A stretch of DNA of 34,469 nucleotides from contig JAFEEJ010000244.1 in NCBI GenBank assembly GCA_018241145.1, positions 1 to 34,469 of the forward strand. The letters run 5' to 3'. Position 1 is the stretch's first letter; each line of letters opens with the position of its first letter. This document shows positions 27,782-34,469 of this stretch, in pieces. The notes beneath the pieces are model-generated. The model was not told the origin of the DNA. It ran no database searches and saw nothing but the letters and a program-made list of their open reading frames with translations. The DNA comes from Pseudomonadota bacterium. GTDB taxonomy: Bacteria; Pseudomonadota; Gammaproteobacteria; Xanthomonadales; Rhodanobacteraceae. A program made the translations under genes and the position numbers.

Positions 27782-28044
27782 GCGCGGCTTCGGTCGAAGC
27801 CCTCCGTGCGAAGCTGATTGCGGCATTGGATCCGCAATCCCTCGAAGTAATCGACGAGGGCCATCTGCATATCGGTCACGCAGGCGAGGGCAGCGGGCAT
27901 TTCCGCGTACGCATTGTCAGCGCCGCGTTCGTCGGCAAGAGCGCGATCGAGCGGCACCGGCTGGTCTATGCCGCGGTAGGTGATCTGATCGGTCGAGGCG
28001 TGCATGCACTCGCCATCGAAGCGCGTCCGCCGGAAGCAGCTTGA
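27778..28044 (+). CDS. bolA: BolA family protein
   Basis: 88-aa member of the BolA/IbaG family, which acts with monothiol glutaredoxins in iron-sulfur handling and can bind DNA. It has [20 protein letters not shown], then [20 protein letters not shown] with the conserved His pair, and [20 protein letters not shown] with the invariant RHR and the helix-turn segment. The end [13 protein letters not shown] corresponds to the usual IHALSIKA. The ATG overlaps the yciI TGA, so translation is coupled. The 261-bp gap after it contains a GC-poor stretch (28062-28130) and a long hairpin (28172-28222), and no gene I can support. Confidence 0.93.
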   Translation: MSAASVEALRAKLIAALDPQSLEVIDEGHLHIGHAGEGSGHFRVRIVSAAFVGKSAIERHRLVYAAVGDLIGRGVHALAIEARPPEAA

Positions 28045-28171
28045 CGCATGGATCAATTCCGTTATTCGACAACATGTGAGGTTGATTCGGCAAATTGCTG
28101 ATTCAAATGAAATAGACAAGTTTCGATTGCGCCCCGCCGCCGTGCTTGGCACAGTGGCGCATTTGGCGCGG

Positions 28172-28222
28172 CCTCAGCCAACGCGCTTGCGCGATATTTG
28201 GCATCGCGCGCATTGGCTGAGG
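28172..28222. repeat. Long hairpin between bolA and smc
   Basis: A 15-nt left arm (CCTCAGCCAACGCGC) pairs with GCGCATTGGCTGAGG at the right with a single mismatch, around a 21-nt loop. No T-run on either side makes a simple terminator unlikely on the plus strand. It could be an RNA structure in the smc leader or a site in DNA. Confidence 0.6.
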
Positions 28223-28305
28223 GTGAGGCAGGACGCCGAGCGGAGAACGCGCCAGGGATGGCGACTGGTCCCGGACATTCATTGCGGTTCACAACAAGCT
28301 GACCC

Positions 28306-31300
28306 ATGCGCCTTTCGACCATCAAGCTGGCCGGTTTCAAGTCCTTCGTCGACCCGACGGTCCTGCATTTCCCCACCAACCTCACCGGCATCGTCGGCCC
28401 CAACGGCTGCGGCAAGTCCAACATCATCGACGCGATCCGCTGGGTGATGGGCGAGAGCGCGGCCAGCCGCCTGCGCGGCGAAGCGCTCACCGACGTGATC
28501 TTTTCCGGATCGAGCGGGCGCAAGCCGGTCGGACAGGCGACCGTCGAACTGGTGTTCGACAATTCCGACGGGGCAATCGGTGGCGAGTACGCCGGTTACA
28601 ACGAGATCTCGGTGAAGCGCGTGGTGGGACGGGACTCGCAATCGGATTATTTCCTCAATGGCGTGCGCTGCCGCAGGCGCGACATCACCGACCTGTTCCT
28701 CGGCACCGGCCTGGGCGCGCGCAGTTATTCGATCATCGAACAGGGCATCATTTCCGACATCGTCGAATCGCACCCGGAACAACTGCGCGTGCACCTGGAA
28801 GAGGCCGCGGGGATCTCGCGCTACAAGGAACGCCGCAAGGAAACCGAAAGCCGCATCAAGGCCACGCGCGAGAACCTGGACCGCGTGCGCGACGTGCGCG
28901 AGGAAGTCGAGAAACAGCTCGACCACCTCAATCGCCAGGCGCGCGCCGCCGAGCGCTGGAAAAAGCTGAAAGAGGAGCACACCCGCCGCGAGGCCGAACT
29001 GCGCGCATTGAGTTATCGCGTGATCGCGCAGGAACTGGCGCAGCATCGCGAAGCGCTGCACGAAGCCGAGACGGACATCGAAAAGCAGCTCGCCGGGCAA
29101 CGGCATGTGGAAGCCGCGATCGAAACCGGCCGCGTCCGGCATCAGGAGCATGTGGATGCATTGAACGCGGTGCAGGCCGAGGTCTATCAGGTGGGCGCGG
29201 AGCTGGCGCGGATCGAGCAACAGATCACCCACCACCGCGAACTGGGCGAACGGCTGCGGCAGGCGCGCGAGCAGGCCGAACAGGCGCGCAACGAAGTCGA
29301 CGAGCACCTCGCCAATGATCGGGCGCAGCATGCGAACCTGCGCGATGCGCTGGCCGAAGGAGAGCCCGAGTCGCAACGCCTGGGCGAAGCCGAGGCACGC
29401 ACCGGCGACGAGCTGCGTGCAGCTGAAGCCGCCTACGCCGCGTGGCAGGAGCGTTGGGATGCGCATGGCGGCGACACGGCGAGCACTTCGCGCGAAGCCG
29501 AGATCGAGCGCACCAACATCGAGCATCTCGACCGGCAAGGCGTGGAACTGTCGCGCCGCCGGGAGACGCTGCAGAATGAACGCGCCGGTTACGACCTCGA
29601 CACGTTGCACCGGGTCGCGGAAACGTTGCAGGCCGACCACGCCAGCCAGCGCGAAAGGGTCGAGGCGCTGACCGGGCAGATGGACGCGCGCAAGGCCGAT
29701 GCCGAACGCCTGCTGGGCGAGGAACGTCAGGCGCAGGCCTGGCTGGCGGAAGCGCGCGCGCAGGAACAATCGCTGCGCGGACGTCTCGCGTCATTGGAAG
29801 CCTTGCAACACGCGGCGCTGGGGCAGGACCGCGACCACGCGCGCGAATGGCTGCAACAGTTCGGCCTCGCCGGCGCATCGCGCCTGGGTTCGCAACTGCA
29901 AGTGGAACCGGGTTGGGAACGGGCGGTGGAAACCGTGCTGGCGGGTCTGCTGGAAGGCGTGCTGGTGGACGATCCGCTCGGACTGGCCGTGGACATGGCG
30001 GCGATCGAGGGCGCGGATCTCGGCCTGGTCGCGTCGCGTGCCGGTTCCACGGACAACGCCGCGGGCACGCTGGCGGCGCAGGCGCGCGGCCCCGCGGCGG
30101 CGATCGCGTTGCTGGCGCATGTGCGCACGGCGGACGATGTCGCGCAGGCGCGCGCGATGGCGGCGACACTCACGGCGCCGCAATCGGTCGTCACGCGCGA
30201 AGGCATGTGGCTGGGGCCGGGGTTCGCGCGGGTGCGACGCGCGGAGGGCGGGCAGGTCGGCATGCTGGCGCGCGCGCGCGAGTTGCAGTCGATCGGTGTG
30301 GAAGTCGCGCAGGTCACGGCGCGCCTGGAGGAACTGGCGCGCCGCGCCGAGGAAGTGCGCGCACAACGCATGGAGGCCGAACAGGCGCGCGACGACCTGC
30401 AACGCGAGCTGTACGGCACGCATCGCCGCCTGTCGGAACTCGCCGGCGAATTGCAGGGCAAGCGCGGCCGCATCGACAGCGCGCAGGCGCGCCTGCAGGC
30501 GCTGGACGAAGAGCTGGCCGAAATCGCCGGACGCGCAAACGAGAATGCCGAACGCGTGCGCGATGCGCGCGCGCGCATGGAAGCCGCGGTCTCGCGCATG
30601 AGCGAACACGAACGCGCGCGGGTGGAACTGGAAGGCGATCGCCGCCGCCTGCTGGAACAGCGCGAGGCGGTCCGCGCCGATGCGCAGGAAGCCGCCGACG
30701 CCGCGCATCGCCACGCATTGGCGCTGGAATCGCGTCGCGCGTCGCTGGCGTCGCTGGAACAATCTCTGTCGCGCCTGCAGGCGCAGCGCGTGCAACTCGA
30801 TGCGCGGCTCGCCGAACTGGACCAGCAGATCGGTGCCGGCGGCGATCCGGTTGCCGCGCTGGAAAACGAGCGGCAAACCTGCCTGGACCAGCGTCTGCAG
30901 GTGGACCGTAGACTGGTCGATGCGCGCCGCAGTGTCGAGGAAGCCGACGCGGAATGGCGCCGCCTCGAACAGCAACGCCATGCGGCCGAGGAATCCCTGG
31001 TCGCGCAGCGCGAGGCGCTGGCGCAACGCCGGTTGGCCGAACAGGCGCTGGCGATGCGCGCGGAACAGCTGGCCGAAGCGATCCATGCGGCCGGCTTGCA
31101 GGTGGAGCCGTTGCTGGCCGAACTGGCGGAGGACACGCAACCGCAGGAATGGCAGCAGCGCCTCGAGGATCTGGCGGCGAAGATCGCGCGGCTGGAACCG
31201 GTGAACCTCGCGGCGATCGCGGAACACGCGGAATCGGCCCAGCGCAAGGAATACCTCGATGCGCAACTCGCCGACCTGACTTCCGCGCTGGAGACACTGG

Positions 31301-31809
31301 ACGGCGCGATCAAGAAGATCGACAAGGAAACCCGCCAGCGCTTCAAGGACACCTTCGATCGCGTCAATGCCGGTTTCCAGTCGCTGTTCCCGCAGTTGTT
31401 CGGCGGCGGGCACGCGCATCTGGAACTGACCGGCGAGGATCTGCTCGATACCGGCGTGGCGATCATGGCGCGCCCGCCGGGCAAGCGCGTCAGCCACATC
31501 TCCCTGCTGTCCGGCGGCGAGAAGGCGATGACCGCGGTGGCGCTGGTGTTCTCGATCTTCAACCTGAATCCGGCGCCGTTCTGCCTGCTGGACGAGGTGG
31601 ACGCGCCGCTGGACGAGGGCAACGTCGGCCGCTTCGGGCAACTGGTGCGCGACATGGCGGAGAAGGTGCAATTCGTGATCGTCACCCACAACAAGGCGAC
31701 GATGGAATCCACCAACCAGTTGTGCGGCGTGACCATGCGCGAACCCGGCGTGTCGCGGCTGGTGCAGGTGGACCTGGAAGAGGCGGCGAAGCTGGCTGGC
31801 GCGGCGTAA
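28306..31809 (+). CDS. smc: Chromosome segregation protein SMC
   Basis: Condensin ATPase that organises and helps segregate the chromosome; 1167 aa. Walker A GPNGCGKSN at residues 31-39 follows the start MRLSTIKLAGFKSFVDPTVL. Two long coiled coils (very rich in Glu, Arg, Ala, Leu) flank a hinge around 520-660 (WERAVETVLAGLLEGVLVDD region). The C-terminal head has LSGGEKAMTAVALVFSIF at 1068 and Walker B FCLLDEVDAPLDEGN at 1092-1106, then the switch FVIVTHNKATME. No frameshift or gap. The ATG has no strong Shine-Dalgarno. It is followed by a terminator-like hairpin and zipA, an adjacency known in xanthomonads. Confidence 0.98.
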   Translation: MRLSTIKLAGFKSFVDPTVLHFPTNLTGIVGPNGCGKSNIIDAIRWVMGESAASRLRGEALTDVIFSGSSGRKPVGQATVELVFDNSDGAIGGEYAGYNEISVKRVVGRDSQSDYFLNGVRCRRRDITDLFLGTGLGARSYSIIEQGIISDIVESHPEQLRVHLEEAAGISRYKERRKETESRIKATRENLDRVRDVREEVEKQLDHLNRQARAAERWKKLKEEHTRREAELRALSYRVIAQELAQHREALHEAETDIEKQLAGQRHVEAAIETGRVRHQEHVDALNAVQAEVYQVGAELARIEQQITHHRELGERLRQAREQAEQARNEVDEHLANDRAQHANLRDALAEGEPESQRLGEAEARTGDELRAAEAAYAAWQERWDAHGGDTASTSREAEIERTNIEHLDRQGVELSRRRETLQNERAGYDLDTLHRVAETLQADHASQRERVEALTGQMDARKADAERLLGEERQAQAWLAEARAQEQSLRGRLASLEALQHAALGQDRDHAREWLQQFGLAGASRLGSQLQVEPGWERAVETVLAGLLEGVLVDDPLGLAVDMAAIEGADLGLVASRAGSTDNAAGTLAAQARGPAAAIALLAHVRTADDVAQARAMAATLTAPQSVVTREGMWLGPGFARVRRAEGGQVGMLARARELQSIGVEVAQVTARLEELARRAEEVRAQRMEAEQARDDLQRELYGTHRRLSELAGELQGKRGRIDSAQARLQALDEELAEIAGRANENAERVRDARARMEAAVSRMSEHERARVELEGDRRRLLEQREAVRADAQEAADAAHRHALALESRRASLASLEQSLSRLQAQRVQLDARLAELDQQIGAGGDPVAALENERQTCLDQRLQVDRRLVDARRSVEEADAEWRRLEQQRHAAEESLVAQREALAQRRLAEQALAMRAEQLAEAIHAAGLQVEPLLAELAEDTQPQEWQQRLEDLAAKIARLEPVNLAAIAEHAESAQRKEYLDAQLADLTSALETLDGAIKKIDKETRQRFKDTFDRVNAGFQSLFPQLFGGGHAHLELTGEDLLDTGVAIMARPPGKRVSHISLLSGGEKAMTAVALVFSIFNLNPAPFCLLDEVDAPLDEGNVGRFGQLVRDMAEKVQFVIVTHNKATMESTNQLCGVTMREPGVSRLVQVDLEEAAKLAGAA

Positions 31810-31844
31810 TTTTCGCGCGCATCCCCGAGCGCGGGAATCAGGAA

Positions 31845-31867
31845 GCGGCCGCCCCTGGCCGCATTTT
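31845..31867 (+). terminator. Terminator-like hairpin after smc
   Basis: GCGGCC, loop GCCCCT, GGCCGC, then ATTTTC. It begins 36 nt after the smc stop. The T-run is short, so termination may be partial. Confidence 0.55.
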
Positions 31868-31896
31868 CAACCAACAGCGCGCGTTTCCTGTTGCTT

Positions 31897-31905
31897 TGCT
31901 AAAGT
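31897..31905 (+). promoter_or_regulatory. Possible extended -10 element for zipA
   Basis: TGCTAAAGT resembles TGnTATAAT and the TGCTA-type elements before carA and prfB. It lies only 6 nt before the zipA ATG, which would make a very short leader, so confidence is low. Confidence 0.25.
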
Positions 31906-31911
31906 CCGCAC

Positions 31912-32691
31912 ATGGATCAGGCGATCTCGTCCACCACCTTGCGCATCATCCTTGCGGTCGTCGGCGCGCTGGTGCTGCTGGCCATCTATTTCTTCGGCCG
32001 GCCGGGGCGCGAGCAGGGCAGGCGCGTGTTGTTCCGGCGCGGGCGGGACGAACGCGTCGAACCGGTGATCGGCGATGCGATCCATGATCCTGCCGATCCG
32101 GGCAGCATGGTGCCCGGACCGCGCCAGGGTGAACTCGACGTCGGCGTCAGCGAGGAATTGCGGCGGCTGGGCGAGACCGTCGCGGCGTCGCGGGCGCGCA
32201 ATGCGGCGCCGTTGCCCGGGAAACGTCCGTCGGACGTGGCGGTGGAACGCATCGTCACCCTGTATGTGGTTTCGCGGGGCGGAGGCAGCCTTTCCGGCAG
32301 CGACATCGCCGTCGCGGCGGAGAAGGCGGGGCTGGAGTTCGGCGACATGCGGATCTTCCATCGGCCCATGGACGGAAAACCCGACGCGGGCCCGGTTTTT
32401 TCGATGGCCAACATGCTCAAGCCCGGCACTTTCGACATGAGCCGCATCGACGAATTGCAGACACCCGGGCTCAGCTTCTTCATGACCTTGCCGGGGCCGT
32501 TGTCCGCGCTGGACGCATGGGACGCCATGTTGCCGGCCGCGCAACGCATGGCCGAATTGCTGGGCGGCAACGTGCTGGACGAGGAACGCAATGCGCTCGG
32601 CCGCCAGCGGATCGCGGTATTGCGCGACGAATTGCGGTCGTGGGACCGCAGGCACGAGGGGCCGGAGATCACGATGCGCCCACGCCGCTGA
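31912..32691 (+). CDS. zipA: Cell division protein ZipA
   Basis: Essential division protein tethering FtsZ to the inner membrane; 259 aa. An N-terminal membrane anchor (LRIILAVVGALVLLAIYFFG, about residues 10-29) is followed by a basic patch (RPGREQGRRVLFRRGRDERV), a linker of about 70 residues, and the FtsZ-binding ZipA-C domain from about residue 110. That domain has ERIVTLYVVSRGGGSLSGSD, FGDMRIFHRPMDGKPDAGPV, then FSMANMLKPGTFD, and GLSFFMTLPGP. The topology is N-out with a single helix, as known for ZipA. The ATG 31912 directly precedes the anchor. The usual partner ligA is not next; a PaiB-like gene follows after 7 bp. Confidence 0.95.
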   Translation: MDQAISSTTLRIILAVVGALVLLAIYFFGRPGREQGRRVLFRRGRDERVEPVIGDAIHDPADPGSMVPGPRQGELDVGVSEELRRLGETVAASRARNAAPLPGKRPSDVAVERIVTLYVVSRGGGSLSGSDIAVAAEKAGLEFGDMRIFHRPMDGKPDAGPVFSMANMLKPGTFDMSRIDELQTPGLSFFMTLPGPLSALDAWDAMLPAAQRMAELLGGNVLDEERNALGRQRIAVLRDELRSWDRRHEGPEITMRPRR

Positions 32692-32698
32692 CAGCGCC

Positions 32699-33343
32699 AT
32701 GGCCTACCCGAGTCCTTCCTTTCGGGAATCCCGCATCGACGTGTTGCACGAAGCGATCCGTTCGATCGCCTTCGCCGCGCTGATCACGCAGGCGGATGGC
32801 GAATTCGCGGTCAGCCACCTGCCGTTCGAATGGCAGGCCGCACCGGAAGCGCCGCAAGGCACGCTGCTCGGGCACATCGCACGCTACAACCCGCAATGGC
32901 AAGGCATCGGCGACGGCGGCGTGCCGGCGCTGGTGCTCTTCCAGGGGCCGCACGCCTACGTGTCGCCCTCGTGGTATCCGGGCAAGCGCGACGATCCGCG
33001 GCAGGTGCCGACCTGGGATTATCTCGCCGTGCACGCGCGCGGCACGCTGCGCGTGTTCCACGAGGAAGGGCGCCTGTACGATTTGCTTAAGCGGCTGGTC
33101 GAACGCAACGAATCATCGCGTCCCGACCCGTGGAAGATCACCGATGCGCCGGAAGATTACCTGCGCGAACAGATGCGCTGCATCGTCGGGCTGGAACTGC
33201 GCATCGAGAACCTGGAAGGCCGCTACAAGCTCAGCCAGAATCGTGATGACGCCGATCGGGAAGGCGCGCGCGCGGGACTGGCGTCAGGCAACGAACGCGA
33301 ACGCGCGGTGGCGGAGGCCATCGCGGCCGCCCGTGGAGCGTAG
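32699..33343 (+). CDS. FMN-binding negative transcriptional regulator, PaiB family
   Basis: 214-aa predicted split-barrel flavin-binding protein of the PaiB type; the Bacillus PaiB affects sporulation and protease genes, and related proteins may be heme/flavin enzymes. It has MAYPSPSFRESRIDVLHEAI, FAALITQADGEFAVSHLPFE, GTLLGHIARYNPQW, then the signature FQGPHAYVSPSWYPGKRDDP followed by VPTWDYLAVHARGTLRVF. The C-terminus has REQMRCIVGLELRIENLEGR then YKLSQNRDDADREG, the conserved KLSQN end. The ATG at 32699 is chosen for similarity to the family start. It lies 7 bp after zipA on the same strand, a likely operon, with no functional link evident. Confidence 0.9.
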   Translation: MAYPSPSFRESRIDVLHEAIRSIAFAALITQADGEFAVSHLPFEWQAAPEAPQGTLLGHIARYNPQWQGIGDGGVPALVLFQGPHAYVSPSWYPGKRDDPRQVPTWDYLAVHARGTLRVFHEEGRLYDLLKRLVERNESSRPDPWKITDAPEDYLREQMRCIVGLELRIENLEGRYKLSQNRDDADREGARAGLASGNERERAVAEAIAAARGA

Positions 33344-33364
33344 CAGGGCCGTCGCGCGCGCCGG

Positions 33365-33652
33365 TCATTTCTCCGACTCGAGCTTTCGCACCAGCTCGAC
33401 GTACTTCTGCCGCGCTTCGTCTTCCGGCATGCCGCGCAATCTCGCCCACGCCTCGTACTTGGCGGTGCCGACGAAGTCGAAGAAGCCGGGCTTCGCTCCG
33501 CTCACGTCGCCCCTCGATCCCTGCTTGTAGAGCGCGTACAGCTTCAACAGGGTGTCGTTGTCCGGACGCTGCGCAAGCAGCTGCACGTCGGATGTGGCCT
33601 GCTCGAATTCGAGGGCGAGGTCGGACATGTTCGATGCCGCCGTGGCGCTCAT
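33365..33652 (-). CDS. Acyl-CoA-binding protein (ACBP)
   Basis: Small cytosolic carrier of long-chain acyl-CoA esters; 95 aa. The family core is LALEFEQATSDVQLLAQRPD, LLKLYALYKQGSRGDVSG (the YKQ acyl-CoA site), KPGFFDFVGTAKYEAWARLR then GMPEDEARQKYVELVRKLE. The ATG at 33652 overlaps the phasin stop as ATGA, and this decides the start; a second ATG at 33628 (MSDLALEF) gives 87 aa, the usual ACBP length. ACBP is widespread in eukaryotes and scattered in proteobacteria. Coupling to a phasin gene suggests a shared role in polyhydroxyalkanoate or lipid metabolism, which is inference. Confidence 0.92.
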   Translation of the reverse strand: MSATAASNMSDLALEFEQATSDVQLLAQRPDNDTLLKLYALYKQGSRGDVSGAKPGFFDFVGTAKYEAWARLRGMPEDEARQKYVELVRKLESEK

Positions 33653-34137
33653 CCCCGCGGCGTCTTCTTCGCGGCGCGTTTGCGCGGTGCGGGCTTGCCC
33701 GCGCGCACCTCGCGCGCCAACTCGTCCAGCCGCTCGTTCAATTGCGCGATGTCGTCGCGCGTGGGCATCTGCATGCGCTGCGTTGCGCGCGCGATGCGCT
33801 CGTCGAAAGCCTGCTCGAACTTGCCGAAGGCTTCGCCGGTACGCCGTTTTGCGTCGTCGAACCACGGGCCAGCCTTGCGCTGCGCCTGTTCGAATTGCGC
33901 CTTTGCCTGCTCGAACTGCGTTTGCGCGCCGGCCCGGATCTTCTCCTGCGTCCGGGCGCCTTCCTCGACCAGTGTTTCGAACAGCGCTCCGCCGCCGTGT
34001 TGCGCCTTCGAGAACGCGCCCAGGCCCGCGAGATAAATCTGCTGCATGGAATCCATCATGCTGCGGGTGAATGCCTTGGCTTGTTCCGCGCTGCTGCGGC
34101 GGGGCTCGCCGGAACGGGTGTTTTTTTCGTCGGCCAT
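33649..34137 (-). CDS. Phasin (PHA granule-associated protein, PhaI/PhaF type)
   Basis: 162-aa protein coating polyhydroxyalkanoate granules. It has an N-terminal phasin helix region (AFTRSMMDSMQQIYLAGLGA, FSKAQHGGGALFETLVEEGA), long amphipathic heptads (FEQAKAQFEQAQRKAGPWFD) and a helix with LNERLDELAREV. The end is short, Lys/Arg/Ala-rich and DNA-binding-like (KPAPRKRAAKKTPRG), resembling the PhaF tail in miniature. The start MADEKNTRSG has an AGGGA-type ribosome binding site. No PHA synthase is in view. It is upstream of, and overlaps, the ACBP gene. The 100-bp gap to aat holds nothing else recognisable. Confidence 0.85.
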   Translation of the reverse strand: MADEKNTRSGEPRRSSAEQAKAFTRSMMDSMQQIYLAGLGAFSKAQHGGGALFETLVEEGARTQEKIRAGAQTQFEQAKAQFEQAQRKAGPWFDDAKRRTGEAFGKFEQAFDERIARATQRMQMPTRDDIAQLNERLDELAREVRAGKPAPRKRAAKKTPRG

Positions 34138-34238
34138 GATCGTGTCCCTGTTTGCGTGCTCGCCCATGGGCGCGAGGATCGGAAAGCGGTGATCCGTCGC
34201 GCGTCCCCGCCGAAGCCTACTCCTATTCACCCCTTACT

Positions 34239-34469
34239 TCACGCCAGATCGCATGCCCGCGCGAAAGGGACGTGCCATCGTTCCGGGCCGCGCCGTTCGA
34301 CCAGGGCGTGCCATCGACGCAGGAAATCCGGTCGCGGCAGGGTCAGCGCACCCATCCGCGACAAATGCGGATTCGGCACCTGTGCATCCAGCCACGGGAA
34401 GTCCCAACCGCACAACGTGCGGCACAACGCGAGCAACGCCACCTTCGATGCGTTGTCGATGCGCGAGAA
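34239..34469 (-). CDS. aat: Leucyl/phenylalanyl-tRNA-protein transferase, C-terminal part (window-truncated)
   Basis: Aat adds Leu or Phe from charged tRNA to proteins with N-terminal Lys or Arg (N-end rule). Only the C-terminal 76 residues are inside the window: FSRIDNASKVALLALCRTLC, GWDFPWLDAQVPNPHLSRMG, ALTLPRPDFLRRWHALVERR, and the end WHVPFARACDLA. They match the family's SRxxxASKxAL and DxQxxxxHLxxxGA motifs. The open frame continues past 34469, so the apparent GTG start at 34442 is internal. The stop TGA is at 34241-34239. Confidence 0.9.
   Translation of the reverse strand, partial: FSRIDNASKVALLALCRTLCGWDFPWLDAQVPNPHLSRMGALTLPRPDFLRRWHALVERRGPERWHVPFARACDLA

Noticed and set aside
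28062..28562. Minus-strand frame over the bolA-smc spacer
   Set aside because: Most of it is antisense to the SMC N-terminal head; the non-overlapping part has no start context or similarity.

Overview
The window is a GC-rich housekeeping segment of a gammaproteobacterial chromosome. Gene order and protein character point to the Xanthomonadales/Lysobacterales, probably close to Rhodanobacteraceae. The evidence is the chain smpB / ratA-rnfH / bamE / fur / recN / hrcA-grpE-dnaK-dnaJ-dapB-carA-carB-greA-recJ-prfB-lysS-smc-zipA, together with a Fur that carries HHDHMIDVDTG where the E. coli protein has its CxxC pair. The taxonomic call is inference; no 16S or other marker was available.

Layout. 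(1) 1-2.8 kb: trans-translation and stress. The 5' part of tmRNA lies on the minus strand, cut by the window edge, and encodes the tag ANDDVYALAA. A PAPS-dependent sulfotransferase gene sits between tmRNA and smpB. ratA-rnfH diverges from smpB. (2) 2.8-5.6 kb: bamE, fur and recN. (3) 5.7-12 kb: the heat-shock cluster hrcA-grpE-dnaK-dnaJ with a recognisable sigma-32 promoter before dnaK. A TMEM175-type channel gene is inserted before dnaJ and overlaps it, and dapB follows. (4) 12-13.4 kb, minus strand: an HdeD-like membrane protein and a 2-oxoglutarate/Fe(II) oxygenase. (5) 13.5-21 kb: carA, an S23/four-helix-bundle gene, carB, greA and recJ. (6) 21-24.3 kb: accessory genes (SpoIIAA-like, two methyltransferases, an FMN reductase, a small membrane protein). 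(7) 24.4-32.7 kb: prfB with its programmed +1 frameshift, lysS, yciI-bolA, smc, zipA. (8) 32.7 kb to the end: a PaiB-like flavoprotein, acyl-CoA-binding protein, phasin and the C-terminus of aat.

The least ordinary content is repeat biology. Degenerate 7-bp-period arrays, mostly arranged as inverted pairs, sit at gene borders: recN/hrcA, carB/greA, and both ends of the S23-like gene wedged between carA and carB. There they encode the C-termini of CarA, the S23 protein and CarB. This looks like a small mobile module (S23 gene plus inverted heptad ends) with solo, MITE-like derivatives. Other repeats are a 42-bp perfect repeat in the leaders of ratA and carA, three CCGGAATGAC-type palindromes, and two in-frame palindromic insertions inside recJ, one of which shares a 27-nt core with the sequence upstream of the sulfotransferase gene. 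All repeat interpretations come from reading by eye; no alignment or database search was run.
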